This document shows, one piece after another, positions 1 through 5,062 of a stretch of 5,062 bases of DNA. This DNA is from Wenzhouxiangella sp. Lineage in GTDB: Bacteria; Pseudomonadota; Gammaproteobacteria; Xanthomonadales; Wenzhouxiangellaceae. The notes beneath the pieces are model-generated. The model worked only from the letters and a program-made list of their open reading frames with translations. It searched no databases and was not told where the DNA came from. Position 1 is the first letter of the stretch. Every line of letters begins with the position of its first letter. The stretch is from the NCBI GenBank assembly GCA_007119095.1, contig SKQI01000106.1:1-5062 (forward strand). The letters are read 5' to 3'. The position numbers and the translations under genes were made by a program.

Positions 1-216
1 CAGGGCGAGATCGGCCCGACTGGCCCACAAGGTGAAGTCGGTCCAACCGGTGCCCAGGGCGAGATCGGCCCGACTGGCCCACAAGGTGAAGTTGGCCCAA
101 CCGGTGCCCAGGGCGAGATCGGCCCGACCGGCCCACAAGGTGAAGTCGGTCCAACCGGTGCCCAGGGCGAGATCGGCCCGACAGGCCCACAAGGTGAAGT
201 TGGCCCAACCGGTGCC
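1..216 (+). repeat. Two copies of a 108-bp higher-order repeat
   Basis: Four 54-bp units begin at 1, 55, 109 and 163. Units 1 and 3 carry GTC-GGT at the Val-Gly codons, while units 2 and 4 carry GTT-GGC, so similarity is best at a 108-bp shift. Bases 1-108 and 109-216 differ at only two positions, both the third base of a Thr codon (ACT against ACC or ACA). The protein sequence of all four units is identical. This suggests a recent duplication of a two-unit block. Confidence 0.9.
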
Positions 217-1281
217 CAGGGCGAGATTGGTCCGACCGGCCCGCAGGGAGAAGTCGGCCCAACCGGCCCTCAAGGTGAAATAGGTCCGACCGGTTCGCAA
301 GGCGAGATTGGTCCGACCGGCCCGCAGGGAGAAGTCGGCCCAACCGGCCCTCAGGGTGAGATTGGGCCAACCGGTCCCCAGGGCGCGATCGGTCCGACCG
401 GTCCGCAGGGTGATACGGGTCCGATAGGTCTGCAGGGCGAGATAGGTCCGACGGGTGCACAGGGCGAGACTGGTCCGATGGGTCCGCAAGGCGAGATTGG
501 TCCGACGGGCGCCCAAGGTGATACGGGTCCGGTTGGTCCGCAGGGTGAGGTTGGCCCAACGGGTGCCCAGGGCGATACCGGTCCGATGGGTCCGCAGGGC
601 GAGATAGGTCCAACGGGTGCCCAGGGTGATACGGGTCCGATAGGCCCGCAGGGTGACACCGGTCCGATGGGCCTGCCAGGTGATCCCGGCCCCACGGGTC
701 CGCAAGGTGATCCCGGCCCCATCGGCCCTCAGGGCGACACAGGCCCGACTGGCCCGCAGGGCGAAACAGGTCCGACTGGCCCGCAGGGCGAAACAGGTCC
801 GACTGGCCCGCAAGGCGAAACCGGCCCGACCGGACCCAGCGGTGCGCCCGAATTTTCGGTGACCTTGAACGGCGTTGATATATCCGAACCAACGCCCGAT
901 CTGGTTTTGCTGGGTTCTGTCGGTGGTGTCACCTCCTTGCTGACCAATGCCAACTACCGGTTGACGGTTGCTGCCGGCAGCTTGCAGACAAGAACCATGT
1001 ACTTTGCCGATCCCGGCTGCACCGGGGCGGCTGGCGTGGAGAGCACCGAAACAGGGGTTTCCACCGGCGAAATCCTCGCCAACGGTGGCAATGTCTTTTA
1101 TATTCCGTTCACCGCGGCGATTGATAGCAGCTTTGCCTTTGAGTCTTTCCGTGGCTCTTCGGGGGTCTGCTTTGATGTCGCTGATTCTGCGTCGGTATGG
1201 CCAGTGCAGCCGAATGACCCGGCGACCACCGGCATCAGTATCTCTGACCCGGGAACCATGGTGATCGAGTTTCAGCGCTGA
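1..1281 (+). CDS. Collagen-like repeat protein, 5'-truncated by the window edge
   Basis: The frame is open from base 1 to the TGA at 1279-1281 and gives 426 residues; the true start lies upstream, so any signal peptide or N-terminal domain is not visible. Residues 2-283 are 94 consecutive Gly-X-Y triplets without interruption, mainly GPT, GPQ, GEI, GEV, GAQ and GDT. Such triplets are expected to form a collagen triple helix. The helix part has about 30 Asp/Glu and no Lys, Arg or His. Residues 284-426 are a non-repetitive domain rich in small and beta-forming residues, with Cys340 (in a YFADPGCTG context) and Cys390 (GVCFDV), possibly a disulfide pair; it may serve for trimerisation or binding. 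I see no LPXTG motif or C-terminal membrane anchor. A surface or extracellular fibre protein is likely by analogy with other bacterial collagens. The gene converges on the glycosyltransferase gene and overlaps it by 10 bp. I do not recognise a named family for the C-terminal domain. Confidence 0.93.
   Translation, partial: QGEIGPTGPQGEVGPTGAQGEIGPTGPQGEVGPTGAQGEIGPTGPQGEVGPTGAQGEIGPTGPQGEVGPTGAQGEIGPTGPQGEVGPTGPQGEIGPTGSQGEIGPTGPQGEVGPTGPQGEIGPTGPQGAIGPTGPQGDTGPIGLQGEIGPTGAQGETGPMGPQGEIGPTGAQGDTGPVGPQGEVGPTGAQGDTGPMGPQGEIGPTGAQGDTGPIGPQGDTGPMGLPGDPGPTGPQGDPGPIGPQGDTGPTGPQGETGPTGPQGETGPTGPQGETGPTGPSGAPEFSVTLNGVDISEPTPDLVLLGSVGGVTSLLTNANYRLTVAAGSLQTRTMYFADPGCTGAAGVESTETGVSTGEILANGGNVFYIPFTAAIDSSFAFESFRGSSGVCFDVADSASVWPVQPNDPATTGISISDPGTMVIEFQR
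217..351 (+). repeat. 81-bp-spaced duplicate of a 54-bp unit
   Basis: Bases 217-270 and 298-351 match at 53 of 54 positions (CAG against CAA in the first codon), including the rare GGA Gly codon. They are separated by a single 27-bp half unit (271-297) that carries the array's only Ser in a Y-P-like slot (G-S-Q). The 81-bp offset differs from the 54/108-bp register to the left, showing a separate duplication or slippage event. Confidence 0.85.
433..648 (+). repeat. Diverged 54-bp collagen units (E-I / D-T type)
   Basis: Four 54-bp units begin at 433, 487, 541 and 595. The encoded pattern is Q-G-E-I/V-G-P-T-G-A-Q-G-D/E-T-G-P-x-G-P, where x is Met, Val, Met or Ile. The codons vary much more than in the left block, so these copies are older or under less homogenisation. 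Confidence 0.85.
733..840 (+). repeat. Four tandem 27-bp units at the end of the collagen region
   Basis: Units begin at 733, 760, 787 and 814 and encode G-D/E-T-G-P-T-G-P-Q (the last ends in P-S). The units at 760 and 787 differ at one base only. This is a single-unit (27-bp) expansion, unlike the paired 54-bp organisation to the left. It gives a cluster of Thr in the Y position immediately before the C-terminal domain. Confidence 0.88.
1272..1281. other. 10-bp tail-to-tail overlap of two stop regions
   Basis: The collagen gene ends with TGA at 1279-1281 (+) and the glycosyltransferase gene ends with TGA at 1274-1272 (-), so the last codons of the two genes lie on opposite strands of the same bases. 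There is no room for an intergenic bidirectional terminator. A short GCCGG/CCGGC pairing at 1287-1307 lacks a T tract, so I see no convincing intrinsic terminator. Confidence 0.9.
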
Positions 1282-2468
1282 CCGTGGCCGGACCGTCCCT
1301 TGCCGGCGAGCTTGTTCTGGGCAAAATCCAGGTTGCGCCTGATCCGCTCGGTTTCGCTGGCTGGATGGTGACGCTGCTGCAGTAGCTGCCGACCGGCGAG
1401 CGCCGACTCGGCATGCCGCCCGATCCAGTAAGCGCAGATGGCGAATTCATCCAGCAGACGCCAGCGGTAGACATCGGTGTGAATGAAAAGTCGGTCAGTG
1501 GCGGGGATGGGCAAGTCCTTGCCAGCATTGGCGAATAAATAGCCATCCGCATAGCGCTGCCGGGTTCTGAAATAGCGGGCCAGCAGCCAAAGCGCCTCGG
1601 CTCGATGCGGGCACTGGGCGAAAGCAGCCAGGCCCTGCTGCAGAATTTCCTGATCATCGAGGCCCAGCTGAATCATCAGCCTTATCTGTTCGCACCGGGC
1701 GACGTAGACCTCTTCGCCCCAGCCGCCCATGCCCGCCCGCTGCCGGTAGTATTTCAGCGCTTTTTCCGGCGCTCCGGCATCCCGCCAGGATTGGGCCAGG
1801 TAGAAGCATGAACGCGCATCTTCCGGGTCATCTGCCAGCGCTTGTTCCAGCAGCAAGGCATCACGACGGTATTTCTCGGTGGTTGATATCCCCTTCGATC
1901 GGGCACCCTGACCGTCATGATGGATAATCCAGGCTGACTGGAGGGATTCAACCGCATCCAGTGCGGGGCTGGGGACCAGGCATTCGTGAACCACCCCGCG
2001 CCATTGCCACGCGCGCCCGCGCCACCAGATCAGGTTGTCCAGCGCGTAGCGCATCTGGCCATGATGCTTTTCCAGCCGGTAGCTGATGCCTGGCTGCAAT
2101 GCCCGAAACCAGTCTTTCCGTGATTGACCCAGCTCATCGTCGGCATCCATCATCAGCAGCCAGTCGCCGCGCTGCGATGCGATGGCCAGATCCAGTGCCT
2201 GCTGACGGTTGTGTCCGAAGTTGACCCAGTCGCGAAAGTGAACTTCACCGGGAATGCCATATTTGTCTGACAGGGCTTGCACAAGTCCGGGCGTGCCGTC
2301 GGTCGAGCCGGTATCGACGATCACGAACCTGTCGATGACAGCATGCACGGACTGAAACAGTCTTTCCAGCACTGCAGTTTCATCGCGGACGATCATGTTC
2401 AGACAGATCCGCGACTCCGCACGATCGCCACGCGCAGGTGGATCAAAGACCAGGGAAGCTTTTGTCAT
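1272..2468 (-). CDS. Family 2 glycosyltransferase with TPR-like C-terminal region
   Basis: The 398-residue product should transfer a sugar from a nucleotide-sugar donor. No signal peptide or membrane segment is apparent, so it is probably cytoplasmic. The N-terminal GT-A domain shows the opening strand ICLNMIVRDE (21-30), VIVDTGSTDGT (49-59) and the metal/donor-binding acidic motif MMDADDEL (106-113, Asp108/Asp110/Asp111). Further motifs are WRGVVHE (156-162) and HHDGQGARSKG (183-193). From about 200 on, helical repeats resemble TPRs, for example DPEDARSCFYLAQSWRDAG (214-232) and a following YYRQRAGMGGW stretch. This GT2-plus-TPR layout is known in protein glycosyltransferases such as SunS, but acceptor and sugar cannot be read here. 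The ATG at 2468 is preceded directly by an in-frame TGA, so no longer start exists; only a weak GTGA lies about 8 nt upstream. It converges on the collagen-like gene, whose Thr-rich repeats are a plausible acceptor (inference). Confidence 0.9.
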   Translation of the reverse strand: MTKASLVFDPPARGDRAESRICLNMIVRDETAVLERLFQSVHAVIDRFVIVDTGSTDGTPGLVQALSDKYGIPGEVHFRDWVNFGHNRQQALDLAIASQRGDWLLMMDADDELGQSRKDWFRALQPGISYRLEKHHGQMRYALDNLIWWRGRAWQWRGVVHECLVPSPALDAVESLQSAWIIHHDGQGARSKGISTTEKYRRDALLLEQALADDPEDARSCFYLAQSWRDAGAPEKALKYYRQRAGMGGWGEEVYVARCEQIRLMIQLGLDDQEILQQGLAAFAQCPHRAEALWLLARYFRTRQRYADGYLFANAGKDLPIPATDRLFIHTDVYRWRLLDEFAICAYWIGRHAESALAGRQLLQQRHHPASETERIRRNLDFAQNKLAGKGRSGHGQR

Positions 2469-2531
2469 TCAGTTATTCACGCGGCGGCCTGTCACTTGGC
2501 CTGCTAGTCGGTCTGGCTCCCAAGCAGGAGC

Positions 2532-2567
2532 ACGGGCGTTTATAGAAAAGTCAGGTTAACCGCATCC
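2532..2567 (-). promoter_or_regulatory. Possible promoter of the glycosyltransferase gene
   Basis: On the minus strand TATAAA (2544-2539) matches a -10 box at five of six positions and would give a leader of about 64 nt. The region 17 bp upstream (2567-2562, GGATGC) is a poor -35 box. The assignment rests on the -10 alone. Confidence 0.25.
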
Positions 2568-2579
2568 GGATAGTGTCTT

Positions 2580-2631
2580 CAAGGCGTCTCAAGGCTACGC
2601 CCTGTTGCCATCTTTTCTGCGTTCCGCCTTG
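2580..2631. repeat. Spaced inverted repeat CAAGGCG / CGCCTTG in the divergent region
   Basis: CAAGGCG at 2580-2586 is matched by its reverse complement CGCCTTG at 2625-2631, with a further direct CAAGGC at 2590-2595. The right arm ends 3 bp before the TTGACA box. The 38-bp gap is too long for a good hairpin, so paired protein-binding sites are the more natural reading, but 7-bp arms can arise by chance. Confidence 0.3.
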
Positions 2632-2634
2632 GCG

Positions 2635-2663
2635 TTGACAGAGTACGATGATGTTTATCGTAT
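2635..2663 (+). promoter_or_regulatory. Predicted sigma70-type promoter upstream of the DUF6498/DUF3137 gene
   Basis: A perfect -35 hexamer TTGACA lies at 2635-2640. The -10 is less clear: TATCGT at 2656-2661 (4/6, 15-bp spacer) or TCGTAT at 2658-2663 (3/6, 17-bp spacer). Either puts the transcript start about 20-25 nt before the ATG at 2691, a normal leader length. It would serve the membrane-protein gene and perhaps the MarC-type gene after it. Confidence 0.5.
2644..2662. promoter_or_regulatory. Operator-like dyad TACGAT-N7-ATCGTA within the promoter
   Basis: A perfect 6-bp inverted repeat (2644-2649 and 2657-2662, 7-bp spacer) sits between the TTGACA box and overlaps the candidate -10. 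That placement is typical of repressor sites. The regulator is unknown and none is encoded in the window. Confidence 0.35.
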
Positions 2664-2690
2664 TCATTGATGCTTCCCTGAATCCATTGG

Positions 2691-4394
2691 ATGACTGACG
2701 TGTCTTCTACTCCCTCTTCGCGCGCCCTGCTGGGCACGACAGCGTTGCTTGTCCTGGTCAACCTGGTGCCGATTGCCGGCGTGCTGCTCTGGGACTGGTC
2801 GGTGTATGCCATTGCCCTGTTGTTCTGGGCCGAGAACGTGATTGTCGGTGCCTTCAACGTGGCCCGGTTCTGGGTGCTGTGGCGATTTCGTAATGACAGC
2901 CAGATGGTCATTGCCATCCCGTTTTTCTGTTTGCACTTCGGCATTTTTACGGCCGTTCACCTGGGACTGGTGATCGGGTTGTTGGCACCTGAAGGGGGTC
3001 CTGTACTGCCGCTTGATCTGATCGCTATCCCGTTCCTGGCGCTATTGATAAGCCACGGTGTTTCGTTTTATACCCACTTCATTGGCCAGGGAGAGTACAA
3101 GCAGGCCGAGCCACGTGAGCTGATGGTTCAGCCCTACATGCGTCTGCTGGCCATGCAGGCCTTCGTTATTGTCGGCGGCATGACGGTCGCCTGGATTGGC
3201 AGCCCGATGGCGGCATTGATGGTGCTGGTCCTGGCCAAGATGGCGATTGATGTGGTCAGCCATCGACGCGAGCACCAGCGCAAGCTGGCGCGCGAGCTCC
3301 ATGAAGCCGCACCGCCAGGCCACGACCCGGACTTTCCTCGCTGGGAAGCAAGCGAGGCGGAAGATTTCAACGAACAGTCGGCAACGGACCTGGATCCCCA
3401 GAGTCTGTTGGCAGTCGCCGAGCTCGACCTGGAGAAGATCAGGCAGCAGCACGCCCACCTGCGCCGGCAAGCGCTGCGCGATGTCGGACTGATTGCTGCG
3501 GTCGCCCTGCTCGTGGCGATGCTGCTTGCCTGGTTGACCGATTTACCGTTTCCGCTTGGGCTGTTCGCTGCCGGCATGCTGACCGTTTTCGCGGTAGCGA
3601 GTCGAATCGAGCGGATACGCAAGCAATGGCGGCGTTTTGTTGTTTCGGCGGTGTTGCCCCGGGTTTGCGGCGGTATCGGTGGATTGCAAGTTGTCGGCTA
3701 TCTCAACCGGCGCTTGCTGGGACCGTTCGAGAAGCTGGGTCTGGTCAGTGATCACTGGAACCGCTCAAGCTTTGGTCCGCGTCTGCGCGGTCGCCGGCTC
3801 AACGGGGATTTCGAATTTGGCCCGGTAACGCTGACTCATCGCTCAGGCGGCAAGAACAGCAGTACGGAAGTGGTTTTCAAGGGGCTATTGCTTCGAATTC
3901 GCCTACCCGGGGATGTTGCCGAGCGCGTGGTCATTTCAGGCCAATCGCTGCTCGCCGGCAGGCGCCACATGGTGCAGGTCAGTACGGCAGATGCTGCCTT
4001 TGACAAGCTGTTCTCAGTACACGTAGCGCAAGATGCTGAAGACCCCGAAAAACTGGCCACCACACTTCTCGATGAGCGCTGGAGAGCGGCCCTGCTGTCC
4101 CTGCTTTCAATCGAGGGCGGCCAGGAAGGTGAGCAGCTGCAATTCCAGGCCGCGTTCTACCAGGACAGCCTGTATCTGACCCTGGCTCGGCGCGGCAGAC
4201 GGAAAACGGGTCCGGCTGGCATCGTCATGGAAAGTCCGGGGCGGGAGTTCTTCCAGTTTCCGCTGGCGCTGTTCCGTCAACCGCGACTTGAGCAGTCCAT
4301 TCTGGAGTTGATCGAAGACGCCTGCGTAGGCCCTCAGGTTGTGGATAGGTTGCCGATTGGAAACCAGGGCCAAGGTTTAGGTTGCATAGCCTAA
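2691..4394 (+). CDS. Multi-spanning membrane protein, DUF6498-like plus DUF3137-like fusion
   Basis: The 567-residue product has no known reaction. Residues 1-190 form a membrane domain with about six hydrophobic segments (near 14-33, 36-58, 73-98, 106-128, 150-170, 172-188). It contains the WDWSVYAIALLFWAENVIVG signature (34-53) that I associate with DUF6498. A charged linker (191-262) includes a probable helix around 236-262 and an acidic stretch at 212-236. Two more membrane segments follow (265-283 and 286-304), then a basic RIERIRKQWRR stretch. Residues ~315-555 resemble DUF3137: the RLLGPFEKLGLV segment, a strand region ending VVFKGLLLRIRLP, DKLFSVHVAQDAEDP (438-452) and the closing LEQSILELIEDA. 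These family calls are from memory of the patterns. The ATG at 2691 sits about 25 nt from the predicted transcript start, but no good Shine-Dalgarno is visible. It stops with TAA 46 bp before the MarC-type gene on the same strand. Confidence 0.85.
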   Translation: MTDVSSTPSSRALLGTTALLVLVNLVPIAGVLLWDWSVYAIALLFWAENVIVGAFNVARFWVLWRFRNDSQMVIAIPFFCLHFGIFTAVHLGLVIGLLAPEGGPVLPLDLIAIPFLALLISHGVSFYTHFIGQGEYKQAEPRELMVQPYMRLLAMQAFVIVGGMTVAWIGSPMAALMVLVLAKMAIDVVSHRREHQRKLARELHEAAPPGHDPDFPRWEASEAEDFNEQSATDLDPQSLLAVAELDLEKIRQQHAHLRRQALRDVGLIAAVALLVAMLLAWLTDLPFPLGLFAAGMLTVFAVASRIERIRKQWRRFVVSAVLPRVCGGIGGLQVVGYLNRRLLGPFEKLGLVSDHWNRSSFGPRLRGRRLNGDFEFGPVTLTHRSGGKNSSTEVVFKGLLLRIRLPGDVAERVVISGQSLLAGRRHMVQVSTADAAFDKLFSVHVAQDAEDPEKLATTLLDERWRAALLSLLSIEGGQEGEQLQFQAAFYQDSLYLTLARRGRRKTGPAGIVMESPGREFFQFPLALFRQPRLEQSILELIEDACVGPQVVDRLPIGNQGQGLGCIA

Positions 4395-4440
4395 GTCGCG
4401 GCAGTAGCATGCGCGGCCCTGTTGACTCGAGTTTGTGCTG

Positions 4441-5062
4441 ATGTTGGATATTTTCCTGCCCGCGTTCGTCACCCTGTTTGTGACGGTAGACCCGGTGAGC
4501 ATCATCCCTATTTTCGTGTCGCTGACCCTGGGCGCCAGCCGCGCGCAGAAGATCCGCATGGCCTTGATGGGGTGTCTGATTGCAACGGCGCTCTTGCTGC
4601 TGTTTGGGCTGTTCGGACAAGCGTTGCTGGACAACTTTGGCATTACCCTGCCGGCGTTCCGGGTGGCCGGCGGCATTCTGCTGTTTTTGATTGCGCTGGA
4701 GATGCTGTTTTCCAAGCGTAATGAGCGCAAGTCGAAATCGGCCGAAGAGATTCACGATCACTACGAGCCGGACGATATCTCGGTGTTTCCCCTGGCTATT
4801 CCGCTGCTATGCGGCCCGGGAGCCATTGCTTCGATCATGCTGCTGACGGCCGACCAGTCCGGTAACGCGGCCGGCCAGGCCGTGGTGCTGGGAGCGGGGG
4901 TTGCGGTGATGTTGATCGGTGCGGTCTTGTTGGTGCTGGCTGCGCGCTTTCAGCACTTCATCCCACAGACGGTCAGCAACATCATTACCCGCCTGCTGGG
5001 CATGCTGCTGGCCGCCCTGTCAGTGCAGTTCATATTCGACGGCCTAAAGGCTTTCTTTTTCG
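4441..5062 (+). CDS. MarC/UPF0056-family integral membrane protein, 3' end cut by the window
   Basis: The frame gives 207 residues up to the window edge with no stop; the family is usually a little over 200 residues, so probably only a few are missing. Family hallmarks are DPVSIIPIF (17-25; the usual Gly after DPV is Ser here), FRVAGGILLFLIALEML (73-89), FPLAIPLLCGPGAIAS (116-131) and a C-terminal RLLGMLLAALSVQFIFDG (184-201). About six membrane helices are expected, with a charged loop at 91-113 (KRNERKSKSAEEIHDHYEPDD). The proteins lie in the inner membrane; their transport role is unresolved, and the old link to multiple antibiotic resistance is not well supported for the family. ATG 4441 fits the family N-terminus; a GTG two codons earlier (4435) is possible, and an in-frame TGA at 4423 rules out longer forms. 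Only a weak GAG lies at 4429-4431. It may be co-transcribed with the preceding membrane-protein gene. Confidence 0.93.
   Translation, partial: MLDIFLPAFVTLFVTVDPVSIIPIFVSLTLGASRAQKIRMALMGCLIATALLLLFGLFGQALLDNFGITLPAFRVAGGILLFLIALEMLFSKRNERKSKSAEEIHDHYEPDDISVFPLAIPLLCGPGAIASIMLLTADQSGNAAGQAVVLGAGVAVMLIGAVLLVLAARFQHFIPQTVSNIITRLLGMLLAALSVQFIFDGLKAFFF

Larger units (their letters stand above)
1..840 (+). repeat. Tandem array encoding collagen triplets (27-bp basic unit)
   Basis: The whole stretch is an in-frame tandem array whose basic period is 27 bp (nine residues, roughly Q-G-E-I/V-G-P-T-G-P/A), usually paired into 54-bp units. All unit lengths are multiples of three, so gain or loss of units changes protein length without breaking the frame. 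The array continues beyond the left edge of the window. It grades from nearly identical copies at the left, through diverged copies in the middle, to a short homogeneous run at the right end. Confidence 0.95.

Noticed and set aside
32..283. Lys/Arg-rich repetitive frame (+2) within the collagen array
   Set aside because: It is the shifted reading of the same 54-bp repeats. The +1 frame is open through the array into a normal C-terminal domain and carries the silent-change pattern expected of the true frame.
351..722. Antisense open frame rich in Gly-Pro-x and Ser-Pro opposite the collagen repeats
   Set aside because: GGN/CCN-rich triplets read as Gly and Pro on both strands, so an open collagen array automatically yields a Gly-Pro frame on the complement. 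No separate start signal or domain supports it.
1..840. CRISPR or satellite interpretation of the repeat array
   Set aside because: The units are contiguous without unique spacers, keep a coding frame and encode perfect Gly-X-Y triplets.
729..953. Antisense frame ending in Gly-Pro-Val-Ser-Pro repeats
   Set aside because: It is a shadow of the last collagen units and the beginning of the head domain, with no independent support.
1287..1307. GCCGG/CCGGC stem as a terminator for the collagen gene
   Set aside because: The stem is five base pairs with an 11-base loop and no following T tract, and it lies inside the glycosyltransferase coding sequence.
1235..1657. 140-residue minus-strand frame overlapping the glycosyltransferase 3' part
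   Set aside because: The overlapping 398-residue frame has clear GT2 and TPR-like motifs over the same bases; this one has low-complexity Ser/Pro/Arg content only.
2579..2960. Two minus-strand frames crossing the start of the DUF6498-like gene
   Set aside because: They lie opposite hydrophobic membrane-helix codons and show the Gln/His/Arg-rich composition typical of antisense shadows.
4422..4721. 99-residue plus-strand frame starting just before the MarC-type gene
   Set aside because: It is out of frame with the MarC sequence, which matches family motifs along its whole length.
4225..4761. 178-residue minus-strand frame opposite the end of the DUF3137-like gene and the MarC-type gene
   Set aside because: Its Gln/Arg/His-rich sequence is the complement of Leu/Ala/Val membrane codons; both plus-strand genes are well supported.

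Overview
The window looks like chromosomal DNA from a Gram-negative bacterium, most likely Pseudomonadota. Coding regions are GC-rich, genes are tightly packed, and the last gene is a typical proteobacterial MarC-family membrane protein. I cannot choose between the alpha and gamma classes from sequence alone. There are no tRNA or rRNA genes, insertion sequences or CRISPR arrays.

Layout: (1) Positions 1-1281 (+) hold the 3' part of a bacterial collagen-like gene. Its reading frame is open from the first base and encodes 94 unbroken Gly-X-Y triplets (residues 2-283), then a ~143-residue non-collagen C-terminal domain with two cysteines. The triplet region is a DNA tandem array built on a 27-bp unit, arranged in 54-, 81- and 108-bp higher-order repeats. 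(2) Positions 1272-2468 (-) encode a GT-A type family 2 glycosyltransferase with a C-terminal TPR-like helical region. It converges on the collagen gene and their 3' ends overlap by 10 bp. (3) Positions 2469-2690 are a 222-bp divergent intergenic region. It contains a perfect TTGACA -35 box and a TACGAT/ATCGTA dyad lying in that promoter. (4) Positions 2691-4394 (+) encode a 567-residue multi-spanning membrane protein that appears to join a DUF6498-like N-terminal membrane domain to a DUF3137-like C-terminal domain. (5) Positions 4441-5062 (+) encode a MarC/UPF0056-family membrane protein that runs off the window only a few residues short of the usual family length.

How the genes may work together: the most suggestive pair is the threonine-rich collagen-like protein and the adjoining glycosyltransferase. 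Other bacterial collagen-like proteins with GPT triplets, such as BclA of Bacillus spores, are O-glycosylated on threonine. A dedicated glycosyltransferase for this collagen is therefore a reasonable but untested hypothesis. The DUF6498/DUF3137 and MarC-type genes lie 46 bp apart on the same strand and may be co-transcribed from the promoter near 2635. Nothing in the sequence ties their function to the collagen/glycosyltransferase pair.
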